A DNA stretch of 64,000 bases. It comes from Dysgonomonas sp. HGC4 (lineage in GTDB: Bacteria; Bacteroidota; Bacteroidia; Bacteroidales; Dysgonomonadaceae). The notes beneath the pieces are model-generated. The model worked only from the letters and a program-made list of their open reading frames with translations, ran no database searches and had not been told where the DNA came from. The stretch lies in assembly GCF_001261715.1 (NCBI RefSeq), contig NZ_CVRU01000111.1, positions 44,511-108,510 of the forward strand, in the 5' to 3' direction. Below are positions 44,669 to 54,342 of this stretch, piece after piece (within the stretch, counting starts at the first letter, position 1; each line of letters starts with the position of its first letter). The translations under genes and the position numbers were made by a program.

Positions 44669-45325
44669 TTATTTATATAAAATCTCTGCAAGAATATTGC
44701 TTACCTCCCTACTTCTTTTCAACACCAGTAAATGATCGCCACCATCAACAGCATAAACATCCTTTAGTAATTTAAAAGGAAACATCTGATCTTTCGTGCC
44801 ATGTATATGATATAAGTTGGGACACGCAAAATTTGAATGCCAATAGAGAATCTGATTTAAACACCATTTGGTATAAACAGGATCGGTGTACGATACATAT
44901 TTTGCCATATCTGCGGGAGTAGCACGATAAACAAAGCGGGCAAAGAAGTCTGAGATCAGATCGTTTGTTTTAAAGAAACGAGACGGTAAATACTCGGAAA
45001 ATCCAATTTTTCGTCCTAATCTAAACAAAGCTGGAATCTCATTCTCAGCTTTCATCGAAGCTATTATAATAGTCTTTAGAGGATTTAGAAACCGATTCAT
45101 TTCCTGCACTATAACTCCTCCAAACGAATAGCCAACCAACACATAAGGCTTAGAAGTATCTATATCAAGAGATATTCGATGTGTATATTCGTCTAATGTC
45201 TCTTTCTCAAAGGGAATAAGCCACTCGATATACTGCTTATCGAAACCTTCAGGCAATTCAATAGCATCAAACACCTTACAATTTGCCGACATTCCCGATA
45301 TAAAATAAACATTCATTGTATGCAT
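44669..45325 (-). CDS. alpha/beta hydrolase
   Basis: A 218-residue cytoplasmic alpha/beta hydrolase. Ser67 is in the nucleophile elbow VGYSFGGVIV, a probable Asp is in HIHGTKDQMFPF, and the His in GGDHLLV. The N-terminal strand VYFISGMSANCKVFD carries the oxyanion region. An alternative start is Met4. The substrate is unknown. No signal peptide, unlike the hydrolase at 12662. Confidence 0.75.
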   Translation of the reverse strand: MHTMNVYFISGMSANCKVFDAIELPEGFDKQYIEWLIPFEKETLDEYTHRISLDIDTSKPYVLVGYSFGGVIVQEMNRFLNPLKTIIIASMKAENEIPALFRLGRKIGFSEYLPSRFFKTNDLISDFFARFVYRATPADMAKYVSYTDPVYTKWCLNQILYWHSNFACPNLYHIHGTKDQMFPFKLLKDVYAVDGGDHLLVLKRSREVSNILAEILYK

Positions 45326-45556
45326 CTTTTAATTACACATGTATTGATATTATAAATACTCGCCCTACTATCCTTATATCTAAAACCTTACGAATTTAAT
45401 TCTAAATTATTAATTATCACAAAAAATTACATTAAATATATTTCTCGCAATTCAGAAGAAATTATATCTAAGTGTTAATTAAGATTTGAAGCTAATATTC
45501 GTAACCTATTTTTCATATCTTTAAAAATTGAATCTATTTAATAAAATTTTTTACTA

Positions 45557-47884
45557 ATGAAAACATTGCAGAAAACTATCTTTAGCCTATTAGCGTCATT
45601 GCTATTAGTGGGATGTGCAGACAAGCCAAAAATAGAGGCAGACTACACGGTAATCCCTCTTCCTCAGGAAATAACGAAGTCTGACGGAGAATTATTCACC
45701 TTAAACAACAGTACTAAAATTGTTTATCCAAACGGAAACGATGTTCAAAAACAAACCGCAGAGTTTCTGTCTGAATACATTAAATTGAGCACAGGTCTTA
45801 ATTTGAAAGTTACAGATCAAGAATCAACAGACAACGTAATTATCTTAAAAGCTGATTATAAGAGCGAAAAAGCCGAATCGTATAATCTGACTGTAAACGG
45901 AAAACAAATAGTAATAAACGGATCGGATGAAGCGGGTACATTCTATGGTGTACAAACTCTACGTAAATCGATGCCTGCCGATGCTACACAAAACACAGTA
46001 GTATTTCCGGCAGTAGAGATCAAAGATTATCCTCGTTTCCAATATCGTGGACAACATCTTGACGTAAGTCGTCACTTTTTCCCCGCCGAATTTATCAAAA
46101 AATACATTGATATCTTAGCATTACATAATATCAACCGTTTTCACTGGCACATTACTGACGATCAGGGTTGGAGAATCGAAATCAAGAAACATCCAGAACT
46201 TACAAAAATAGGTTCGCAACGCGAGCAAACCGTAATCGGGCGCAACTCTGGCGAATTCGACGGCAAACCCTATGGTGGCTTCTATACACAAGAAGAAATC
46301 AAAGACATAGTAGCTTATGCTCAAAAGAAATTTATTACAATCATACCCGAAGTAGACCTTCCAGGGCATATGTTAGCAGCTTTAGCAACTTATCCAAATC
46401 TTGGATGTACCGGTGGCCCATATAAAGTAACCGGCGAATGGGGTGTATTTGACGATGTACTTTGTGCAGGTAACGACAGCATATACACTTTCTTAGAGGA
46501 TGTGTACACAGAAGTTATCGAACTATTCCCATCAAAATATATCCATATCGGAGGTGACGAATGCCCTAAAACTCGTTGGAAAGCATGTCCTAAATGTCAA
46601 GCTAAAATAAAAGCTGAGGGCTTGAAAGCTGATGCACATCACTCTGCAGAGGACAAACTTCAAAGCTATGTAATCTCTCGCATCGAAAAATTCTTAAACG
46701 ACAAAGGTCGTCAGATCATCGGTTGGGACGAGATTCTTGAAGGTGGCTTAGCACCCAACGCAGCAGTTATGTCGTGGAGAGGAATGGAAGGCGGAATAGA
46801 AGCTGCTAAACAAAAACATGAGGTAATAATGACTCCTAACAGTCATCTGTATTTTGATGCTTATCAAACACGTGATATTCAAGACGAACCTTTGGCAATC
46901 GGAGGATATACTCCTATCGAAAAAGTGTATGCTTTTGAACCAGTTCCATCTCAATTGAGTGCAGACGAACAAAAATACATCATCGGTACTCAAGCCAACC
47001 TATGGGCTGAATATATTGACAATACTGATCAAGTTGAGTATATGGTATTGCCTCGTATGGCTGCTCTTGCAGAAGTACAATGGACTGAACCTGCAAAGAA
47101 AGACTTCAACACATTTTTACCTCGCTTAAACAGAATGTTGAAATTGTACGATCGTTTAGGATACAATTATGCTAAACACATTTTCAACATATCAAGCAAG
47201 ATAGAGCCTAGCTCAGACAAAAAAACAATAACAGTAACTCTAGCTACTGCCGATAATGCACCCATCTATTATACACTTGATGGCACCGCACCAACGGACA
47301 AGAGTACAAAATATACTCAACCCATTGAAATAACTGCAAGTGCTGAGTTAAAAGCCGTAGCAATAAGAGAGGGAAATCCGAGCAAGATATATACTGAAAC
47401 TTTCAGCTTCAACAAAGCTACTTTGAAAAAAGTAACTCTTGAAACCGAATCTCATGACCAATACACATACAATGGCGCTATTACGCTTGTTGACGGAAAA
47501 AGAGGAAACAACTCATTTGGAAGCGGCGAATGGCTAGGATTCAATAAAAAAGGTCTTATCGCTGTTGTAGACTTAGATGAGCCTACCGAAATATCTACAG
47601 TTAGCGTAGGTACACTAATCAGTGCTGGTTCTTGGATCTTTAATGCAAGAGAATTTACTGTACTTGTTTCGGACGATAATAAAACTTTCAAACAAGTAGC
47701 TAACGAAGCATATCCTGCTCTTACTAAAGACGAAGCCAAATTAGTTGATCTTACATTAACTTTTGCTCCTGCGAAAGCTCGATATGTAAAAGTTATCGTT
47801 AAGAACGAGCAATCTATTCCGGCTTGGCACGCAGGTAAAGGAAGTTCTGCTTTTATATTTGTTGATGAAATAATTATTAATTAA
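45557..47884 (+). CDS. GH20 beta-N-acetylhexosaminidase (lipoprotein)
   Basis: A 775-residue lipoprotein (LLLVGC, Cys20). Domains in order: GH20b-like beta domain (about 28-155), catalytic TIM barrel (about 160-520) with HWHITDDQGWR, the catalytic pair Asp334-Glu335 in IGGDECPKTRW, then a chitobiase C-terminal-like domain (IYYTLDGTAPTDKS, about 555-625) and an F5/8 type C carbohydrate-binding domain (about 630-775). It should remove terminal GlcNAc or GalNAc from host or microbial glycans at the cell surface. Confidence 0.9.
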   Translation: MKTLQKTIFSLLASLLLVGCADKPKIEADYTVIPLPQEITKSDGELFTLNNSTKIVYPNGNDVQKQTAEFLSEYIKLSTGLNLKVTDQESTDNVIILKADYKSEKAESYNLTVNGKQIVINGSDEAGTFYGVQTLRKSMPADATQNTVVFPAVEIKDYPRFQYRGQHLDVSRHFFPAEFIKKYIDILALHNINRFHWHITDDQGWRIEIKKHPELTKIGSQREQTVIGRNSGEFDGKPYGGFYTQEEIKDIVAYAQKKFITIIPEVDLPGHMLAALATYPNLGCTGGPYKVTGEWGVFDDVLCAGNDSIYTFLEDVYTEVIELFPSKYIHIGGDECPKTRWKACPKCQAKIKAEGLKADAHHSAEDKLQSYVISRIEKFLNDKGRQIIGWDEILEGGLAPNAAVMSWRGMEGGIEAAKQKHEVIMTPNSHLYFDAYQTRDIQDEPLAIGGYTPIEKVYAFEPVPSQLSADEQKYIIGTQANLWAEYIDNTDQVEYMVLPRMAALAEVQWTEPAKKDFNTFLPRLNRMLKLYDRLGYNYAKHIFNISSKIEPSSDKKTITVTLATADNAPIYYTLDGTAPTDKSTKYTQPIEITASAELKAVAIREGNPSKIYTETFSFNKATLKKVTLETESHDQYTYNGAITLVDGKRGNNSFGSGEWLGFNKKGLIAVVDLDEPTEISTVSVGTLISAGSWIFNAREFTVLVSDDNKTFKQVANEAYPALTKDEAKLVDLTLTFAPAKARYVKVIVKNEQSIPAWHAGKGSSAFIFVDEIIIN

Positions 47885-47907
47885 GATTACAGACCTTACT
47901 GATATAC

Positions 47908-47943
47908 AGAGGAGCAATATATTATTTATATTGCTCCTCTTTT
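47908..47943 (+). terminator. terminator after GH20 gene
   Basis: AGAGGAGCAATATA pairs with TATATTGCTCCTCT, followed by TTTT. Confidence 0.85.
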
Positions 47944-48108
47944 ACTGTTATTATAAGCCACTTCTAAAGTTAAGAAGAACTTTATTCAGGTTGTAATCTA
48001 ATCCTTTTATTTTATCACATCAAAGTAAACATTTTGAACATAAATATGAATAAACACGAATAAGCAAAACAGCAACATAAAAAGTCCATCTTGAAGATAG
48101 TATATATA

Positions 48109-48144
48109 CAACAAGAGCATTTCAGTACTGAAATGCTCTTGTTG
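48109..48144 (-). terminator. 36-nt perfect palindrome, probable helicase terminator
   Basis: Two 18-base arms are exactly complementary with no spacer (CAACAAGAGCATTTCAGT and its complement). It starts 28 bases after the helicase stop on the minus strand. Few T residues follow. Confidence 0.65.
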
Positions 48145-48171
48145 ATTTTATCTGAGTAACCTTTAAAATGG

Positions 48172-49467
48172 TTAGTTTTGTTTCTTTACAATAACTTTAG
48201 TATTACCCTGAGGTCGTTGTGTTTTATTTGGATTACGCTCTTGGTGACCGCTTCTACTTTGATTTCTATTACCGCTACCACCTTTTGTCAATTCAGGTTT
48301 TGGACCTAAAGACGGACGTGTCTGAGATGGTAAGAAACCATGCTCTTCTACTACGGGAATATTCTTTTTGATCAGCTTATGAATATCTTTCAATAATGGA
48401 AGTTCTTCGCGATCGCAGAAAGCGATTGCAACTCCACTACGTCCCGCACGTCCTGTTCTTCCGATACGGTGAACATAAGTCTCCGGAACATTCGGCAAAT
48501 CGAAATTAAATACGTGAGAAAGATGGTCTACATCTATACCACGTGCTGCAATATCGGTAGCTATAAGTACACGTGTGGTTTTATCCTTGAAACTCTTCAA
48601 TGCATTTTGACGGGCATTTTGAGATTTATTTCCATGTATAGCTTCTGTTTTAACGCCTGCTTTGTTAAGAGCTTTCGCTACTTTATCAGAGCCATGTTTA
48701 GTACGTGCAAATACTAAAACAGATTCCAGATCTTTACTTTTAAGAAGATCGATAAGCAAATCTACTTTATCTTTCTTATCTACATAATATAGTGATTGGT
48801 CTATCTTATCGACAGTAGAAGAAGCCGGAGTTACCTCTACTCGTGTAGGATTATGTAAAATGGTATTTGCCAATTTTGCTATTTCAACGGGCATTGTTGC
48901 CGAGAAGAAGAGCGATTGTCGTTGCTTTGGCAGCAATGGCAATATTTTCTTTATATCGTGTATAAAACCCATATCGAGCATTTGGTCGGCTTCATCCAAC
49001 ACAAAAAACTCCAGAGTTTTTAAACTTACATATTTCTGACTGATAAGGTCTAAAAGTCTTCCGGGTGTTGCAATCAGAATATCTATTCCTGCTCGCAAAG
49101 CATCGGTTTGCTTCTTTTGTGGAACACCTCCGTAAATTACGGTGTGTCTTAAAGATGTATATTTACTATATTCCTTTACGTTTTCCTCAATCTGTATAGC
49201 TAGTTCTCGGGTAGGAGTCAATACTAGGGCTTTTATTCCTTTTCTGCCACCATGAGAATTTTCTTTATACAATTGTTGAATAATAGGAATAGAGAATGCT
49301 GCCGTTTTACCGGTTCCTGTTTGAGCCACACCTAATAAATCGTTTCCCTCCAACAGGGTTGGTATCGCTTCAGCTTGTATAGGGGTTGGAGTTGTATAGT
49401 TTTGGTCTTTAAGAGCCTTTAATATTGGCTCTATGAGGTTTAATTGTTCAAATGTCATACTTTGCAT
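48172..49467 (-). CDS. DEAD-box RNA helicase (RhlE-like)
   Basis: A 431-residue ATP-dependent RNA helicase. All motifs are visible: Q motif (TPTPIQAEAIPTLL), AQTGTGKTAAF, PTRELAIQ, TPGRLLD, DEADQMLD, SAT, and HRIGRTGRAGRSG. The C-terminal tail is basic and Gly/Asn/Arg-rich. Such enzymes unwind structured RNA in ribosome assembly and cold adaptation. The start may be Met1 or Met4. A 6-bp hairpin sits immediately before the start codon. Confidence 0.9.
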   Translation of the reverse strand: MQSMTFEQLNLIEPILKALKDQNYTTPTPIQAEAIPTLLEGNDLLGVAQTGTGKTAAFSIPIIQQLYKENSHGGRKGIKALVLTPTRELAIQIEENVKEYSKYTSLRHTVIYGGVPQKKQTDALRAGIDILIATPGRLLDLISQKYVSLKTLEFFVLDEADQMLDMGFIHDIKKILPLLPKQRQSLFFSATMPVEIAKLANTILHNPTRVEVTPASSTVDKIDQSLYYVDKKDKVDLLIDLLKSKDLESVLVFARTKHGSDKVAKALNKAGVKTEAIHGNKSQNARQNALKSFKDKTTRVLIATDIAARGIDVDHLSHVFNFDLPNVPETYVHRIGRTGRAGRSGVAIAFCDREELPLLKDIHKLIKKNIPVVEEHGFLPSQTRPSLGPKPELTKGGSGNRNQSRSGHQERNPNKTQRPQGNTKVIVKKQN

Positions 49468-49468
49468 G

Positions 49469-49484
49469 TACCGTTCACACGGTA
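49469..49484 (-). promoter_or_regulatory. 5-prime leader hairpin TACCGT-TCAC-ACGGTA of the helicase gene
   Basis: A perfect 6-bp stem with 4-base loop ends 1-2 bases before the helicase start codon, where it could hide the ribosome binding region. The -7 element TATCTTTG on the minus strand is at 49506-49513. Confidence 0.45.
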
Positions 49485-49505
49485 TAAATCGTTTTTAGTG
49501 AGATG

Positions 49506-49513
49506 CAAAGATA
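49506..49513 (-). promoter_or_regulatory. -7 promoter element TATCTTTG for the helicase gene
   Basis: Minus-strand TATCTTTG, 38 bases before the start at 49467. Confidence 0.6.
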
Positions 49514-49712
49514 CAATATTTTTGCGTATTTGTCTCACTACTCCAATTTATATATGAAGCTGAATTTTGTAAACTTGATAAATTAATTTCTTTTAGCTAT
49601 ATTTGTGCCTGAAAAATAGCTCTTTATAACAAAAATGTCTCAAAGTTTAACAAACGTATTCATATTTAATGATCTAAATTTTAACTATTTAGGTTTGGAT
49701 GTTTGCGTCGAA

Positions 49713-49775
<63 letters not shown>

Positions 49776-50099
49776 TACCTCTCCACACTTTAATAAATAC
49801 TCATTTCCCCAATTTCCTGACAGAACTTTCTGTCTTTTGTTATCATTGCGTCTAAAAAACACCATCATCTATAATTTACAGTATTTCCCCAATAACTATA
49901 TTCATAGTTGTTTCGGTAAACACTTTTGTGTAACCGATTTGTTTTTTTGTTGTCGTTCAAAATCGGCACAAATCAACTGTTTACCTATGGCACAACTATG
50001 TCCGGCAGCAGCATGTAGCGATTACACGTTGCTGCTCTTTTCCCGACAACATTTATATAAATCAACAACAAAATCAAACACATATAAACAATTAAGACA
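49776..50099. other. upstream region of the repeat-rich exported protein, open in one frame
   Basis: The frame containing codons at 49768, 49771 and so on has no stop from the GA tract to TGA at 50101-50103, more than 110 codons, and the stop overlaps the ATG of the next gene as ATGA. The encoded sequence is Cys-rich and not protein-like to my eye. No convincing TAnnTTTG promoter was found here. Confidence 0.4.
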
Positions 50100-52238
50100 A
50101 TGAAAAAAAAGGTTTTATTTTCCGTCTGCCTTATTGTAACAGCTACATTACAGGCTCAGGTTGGAATCAACAATTCCACACCCAAAGCGTCCCTTCACAT
50201 CACACCACAAAATACAGATGGTACTACAGCTGAGGGAATCATAGCACCCAATCTTACACGTGCTCAACTAATTGGAAAAGATGTACGCTATAATACAGAG
50301 CAAAGAGGAGCAATAATCTATGTAACTACCCTAGATGACACTCCTTCTGCTAAAACAACTCATGTAACGGCAACTGGTTATTATTATTTTGATGGTACTG
50401 TTTGGCAACCTTTTACTCAGCCAAGCTCTATTATTCCTACTGAACCTTGGCAAGTGCAAGGATCAACAACTGCCGCTACTGCGAATGCTCAGAATATCTA
50501 TCAAACAGGAAGTGTGGGAATCGGGGCTATGACAGCCGTACCTTCTGCCTATATGTTTCAGGTAACGGGCTCCAGCAATGTAACCGCAAATTCGCGAGTA
50601 GCTAGTTCTACGGTTGTGGGCAACCAAACGGTTGGCGGCACCCTCATTGTAACAGGTGCTACTACTCTGAATAATGCCTTGACTGTTACCGGCACAACTA
50701 CGACTAACGCAACCAACATACAGGGATTGATGAAATATACCAGCACAACTCCCGTTGTAGGACAATACCTAAGAGCTTCTAATGTTGATGGAAGCGTGGC
50801 TTGGGCTACCTTGCCTGCAGCTACTGTAACTACAGCCAACAATGGTCTTGCAATGAGTGGTACAACTACTCAATTGGGAGGTGCATTAACAAAGGCTACG
50901 AGTATTACAGGAACAAGTCTATTAACGTTGGCAACACCAACCACTGTGTCGGGAGCACTTCAAATAAGCAGCGGGACTCCGGCAGCAGGTAAGTTTTTAA
51001 CTTCCGATGCAGCTGGTAATGCAACTTGGGGTACTTTACCGGTAGTTGCTGTAACTACGGCTAATAATGGTCTTGCAATGAGTGGTACAGCTACTCAATT
51101 AGGCGGAGCATTAACAAAGGCTACGAATATTACGGGTACGAGTCGACTAACATTGGCAACACCAACCACTGTTTCGGGAGCACTTCAAATAAGCAGCGGG
51201 ACTCCGGCAGCAGGTAAGTTCTTGACTTCCGATGCATCGGGTAATGCAACTTGGGGCACTCTACCGGCAGTTGCTGTAACTACGGCTAATAACGGTATTG
51301 CCATGAGTGGCACAACTACTCAATTGGGAGGGGCTTTAACAAAGGCCACAAGTATTACAGGATCAGCAACTAATACTCTAACAATAGCAGCACCTACTAC
51401 TGTTGGTACTACAGCTGCAAATAGTAATCTTACGGTGAATGGTAATGAAATAGTGACCGGTAGTGTAGGAATAGGAATTGCAAGTCCTAGTCAGAAATTG
51501 CACGTTGTAGGTAATGAGTATATCACAGGATTGAGTAAGGTTGGAGGAAACACCACATATAATGCATCAGCTCAATTAGAACTATCAGATGTCAACAAAG
51601 GGTTTCTTCCCAATCGTGTTGCTTTAACTAGCCCTACCGTTAAAGCACCGGTTGCTAATGCTGTGAATGGAATGTTAGTTTATAACACGGCAACAGTAGG
51701 TCTTTTGAAACCGGGATTTTATTATTGGAACAATACTCACTGGCAAGCTTTTGTTACAGAGATACCCGAAAACAAGGTTACTGGTTATGATTTGACTGCC
51801 AGCGTTAATTCAACAGCTACAAATCCAGCTTCTTCTCAAGGAGGAACATTAATGTCTTTTGGTGATATTGGTACAACAACTAAATATTTCACAATTAAAG
51901 ATGGCGGATCTTATGCATTTGCAATCAGAGTATATGGTATAGGTAATCTTCAAGCAGGAAAAACAATGGGTAGATCGTGCGTATATTTTACATTGATGAT
52001 AAATGGTGTAAAAATAGATGTACAGGAGGTGAATTGGGCTTTAGTGGATCCAGCTATAGTAGGTGCTCAAAACCGATTGGGTGGTACTGTAATGTTGACA
52101 GGTAATAATCTAAAAGTAGGCGATAAAGTAGAATTTAGACTTGCTCATTATAATGTTGGCTGGTCTCAACAAGTCACCATGTCTGCCAACCCTGGATTAA
52201 CAGCCGATAAAACATCGCTTGTATTCTGGAAACTTTAA
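50100..52238 (+). CDS. repeat-rich exported protein with VGIN-type N-terminus
   Basis: A 712-residue protein: signal peptide (MKKKVLFSVCLIVTATLQAQ); VGIN-type module (to about 108) that matches the gene at 19475 almost stretch by stretch (LTRxQLIxKDxxYN, TGYYYFDGxVWxPF); a Thr/Gly/Ala-rich shaft with three 75-residue repeats beginning VTTANNGLAMSGT or similar (from residue 243); a segment with SVGIGIASPSQKLHVVG; and a C-terminal beta-sandwich (YFTIKDGGSYAFAIRVYG). Probably a long surface fibre or adhesin. A GA microsatellite lies 330 bases upstream. Confidence 0.75.
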   Translation: MKKKVLFSVCLIVTATLQAQVGINNSTPKASLHITPQNTDGTTAEGIIAPNLTRAQLIGKDVRYNTEQRGAIIYVTTLDDTPSAKTTHVTATGYYYFDGTVWQPFTQPSSIIPTEPWQVQGSTTAATANAQNIYQTGSVGIGAMTAVPSAYMFQVTGSSNVTANSRVASSTVVGNQTVGGTLIVTGATTLNNALTVTGTTTTNATNIQGLMKYTSTTPVVGQYLRASNVDGSVAWATLPAATVTTANNGLAMSGTTTQLGGALTKATSITGTSLLTLATPTTVSGALQISSGTPAAGKFLTSDAAGNATWGTLPVVAVTTANNGLAMSGTATQLGGALTKATNITGTSRLTLATPTTVSGALQISSGTPAAGKFLTSDASGNATWGTLPAVAVTTANNGIAMSGTTTQLGGALTKATSITGSATNTLTIAAPTTVGTTAANSNLTVNGNEIVTGSVGIGIASPSQKLHVVGNEYITGLSKVGGNTTYNASAQLELSDVNKGFLPNRVALTSPTVKAPVANAVNGMLVYNTATVGLLKPGFYYWNNTHWQAFVTEIPENKVTGYDLTASVNSTATNPASSQGGTLMSFGDIGTTTKYFTIKDGGSYAFAIRVYGIGNLQAGKTMGRSCVYFTLMINGVKIDVQEVNWALVDPAIVGAQNRLGGTVMLTGNNLKVGDKVEFRLAHYNVGWSQQVTMSANPGLTADKTSLVFWKL
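50826..51360 (+). repeat. 225-bp tandem coding repeats (two full, one partial)
   Basis: Units begin at 50826, 51051 and 51276, exactly 225 bases apart, and the first two are nearly identical in DNA. The third diverges after about 85 bases. Such recent direct repeats favour deletion or expansion. Confidence 0.9.
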
Positions 52239-52259
52239 GGTTTGAAACTTAAGAAAAAT

Positions 52260-52295
52260 AAAAGCGGCATATCTCTTTTGGAGATATGCCGCTTT
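52260..52295. terminator. bidirectional hairpin terminator
   Basis: AAAAGCGGCATATCTC pairs with GAGATATGCCGCTTTT across a short loop, between convergent genes. Confidence 0.9.
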
Positions 52296-52311
52296 TTATA
52301 TTGTGAGCTAT

Positions 52312-54114
52312 TTATTGAGCTATTTTCAGTGTCCAAGCCGAACGACCCGGTATTTCTGTAAATTTGATAGAAGTCATATCAACAATAAGTTGTCCATTTT
52401 CGTACTTCCAAGGAAGATTACCTTCGCGTCCAAGAAGCGATATGGTTGCATTATCGGCAGGTTTGTCGATATTCAACACACATTTATCATCTTGCCATTC
52501 AAGAAGTATAGCATAAATATTATTTCCCTTTTGAGTATAAGCTACATACGTTTTCATTGAACCATAAGTCGCATTCAGACCATGCTGAGTACCTGTATTA
52601 TCGGTATACAATGCTGCGTAAGGAATTACTTCTTCGGCTTGCGATTTTGATGCCCACTTCACTTGAATTGAAGCATTTTGAACGTCTTCGAAATACTCTA
52701 CTTTGATTGGGTATTTTTGCCCTTTCTTCAATTTAATACTACTCTTGTGAGTTGCTGAGGTTTGAGCACCTTGTACAAAGCCATCCTGAGTTTGATCTTG
52801 TTTGTTCCACTGATCGATAATCAATTTTCCATCTATCCAAACACGTACACCATCGTCCGCTTTAGCTGTGAATGTATATTCTTCGCTAAAATTAGGGCTG
52901 ATATAACCAGTCCATTCTCCGGTAAAGTGGTCTACACGAATGCGTGGATCGGGAGAGTTACGCACCCAATTGAAATCTATTGTAGAATCGATACGAGTAA
53001 TATAGATTTGCTTTTCTTCGATATGCTTTTTATAGGCTCTCGTTCCATAAATAGCATCTCCGTTTATTTTCAACCACTGTCCAAGTTGCATAAGTCTTTC
53101 TTGTTGAAGCAATGGTATCTGACCGTCTCCGGCAGGTCCCACATTCAGCGTCAACCCTCCCCCATTAGCTACAAGTGTAGCAAAATGATGAATAAGATCG
53201 TCTTCTGTAAGGTAATTTTCAAGAGGCTCATTTCTGTTTAAGCCGAAAGAACGCCCTATTCCTCTAACTTCTGCCCAAGGGCGATCAGTCATTGTAATAC
53301 CAGCACTATATTCGGGAGTTTTAAATCCATAATCAGCACCTCCACCCCAGCGGTCATTTACAATAGCCTCAGGTCCTACTAAGTTGTAATACCAAGCAAT
53401 CAATTCACGAGCATGCCATTGTTCGGCACTATTCCACCACTCTCCATCTGTAAAGATCAGAGAAGGACGGTATTTAGTTACTAATTCCTTAAACTGAGGA
53501 ATCATATGTGTATCTACATATTTTGCAATAGAATCATTAGGATCTATCTCCCAATAATGAAGTGGGTTAGACCACTCAGGAAGTGAGTAATACAATCCCA
53601 TTTTCAAACCATCATTTTCTACGGCAGTAGTAAGTTCTCCTACAATATCTCTTTTAGGACCTGTTTCCATAGAATTCCATCCCGGAGCATATTTACTAGG
53701 CCACATGGCATATCCATCGTGGTGTTTTGAAACTAAAACTACGTATTTAGCTCCTGAATTTTTAAAAAGGTCAGCCCATTCTTGTGGATTAAATAATTCG
53801 GCTTTGAATAGATCTTTAAAATTTTCGTATTTAAAATCTTGTCCGTACACATTCTTAGCAAAATCAACAGCAGTCGATTTTCCGTCTCTCCATCCTTTAT
53901 AAGACCATTCGGAATATCCTTCCTTTTTAGTCCATGATGGAACCGAGTACAATCCCCAATGGATAAATATACCTAGTTTAGCGTCGTTAAACCACTCGGG
54001 ATAACCTCGTTCTTTGATCGACTCCCAAGTTGGTTCTACTTTAGCTGTTTGAGCTTGCAGCGCAAAAGCAGACAGAAGTAGTAAACATGTTAATGTAAAG
54101 AAATTTTTCTTCAT
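52312..54114 (-). CDS. GH29 alpha-L-fucosidase with PA14 domain
   Basis: A 600-residue exported glycosidase (signal MKKNFFTLTCLLLLSAFALQ). The catalytic barrel covers about 25-360: GIFIHWGLYSVPSW, VVLVSKHHDGYAMWPS, and the nucleophile Asp223 in LIFTDGEWWN. A PA14-like domain follows (about 378-505, ADDGVRVWIDGKLIIDQW), then a small C-terminal beta domain. It should release fucose from host or plant glycans. The PA14 domain is a probable sugar-binding unit. Confidence 0.9.
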   Translation of the reverse strand: MKKNFFTLTCLLLLSAFALQAQTAKVEPTWESIKERGYPEWFNDAKLGIFIHWGLYSVPSWTKKEGYSEWSYKGWRDGKSTAVDFAKNVYGQDFKYENFKDLFKAELFNPQEWADLFKNSGAKYVVLVSKHHDGYAMWPSKYAPGWNSMETGPKRDIVGELTTAVENDGLKMGLYYSLPEWSNPLHYWEIDPNDSIAKYVDTHMIPQFKELVTKYRPSLIFTDGEWWNSAEQWHARELIAWYYNLVGPEAIVNDRWGGGADYGFKTPEYSAGITMTDRPWAEVRGIGRSFGLNRNEPLENYLTEDDLIHHFATLVANGGGLTLNVGPAGDGQIPLLQQERLMQLGQWLKINGDAIYGTRAYKKHIEEKQIYITRIDSTIDFNWVRNSPDPRIRVDHFTGEWTGYISPNFSEEYTFTAKADDGVRVWIDGKLIIDQWNKQDQTQDGFVQGAQTSATHKSSIKLKKGQKYPIKVEYFEDVQNASIQVKWASKSQAEEVIPYAALYTDNTGTQHGLNATYGSMKTYVAYTQKGNNIYAILLEWQDDKCVLNIDKPADNATISLLGREGNLPWKYENGQLIVDMTSIKFTEIPGRSAWTLKIAQ

Positions 54115-54342
54115 AATATTTTAGTGATGTTTTTATGGTATCACAAATATAGGAAAATAGCACTAAAGGGCGAAATTGATTTCTATCGATTACCGAATAT
54201 TTAAGGTAAGAAGCTTTTTATTAATTTAACTGATCTGATAGCTGAAATATTTACCACCATCTAAACATTCATATAGGGAAAGAACATAAGATTACTTTTA
54301 TTTATATATTTTAGCACTTCGTAAACTATTTATTAGAAAACT

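Noticed and set aside
52762..53241. Plus-strand frame of 159 codons
   Set aside because: Antisense of the fucosidase gene, which has complete motifs.
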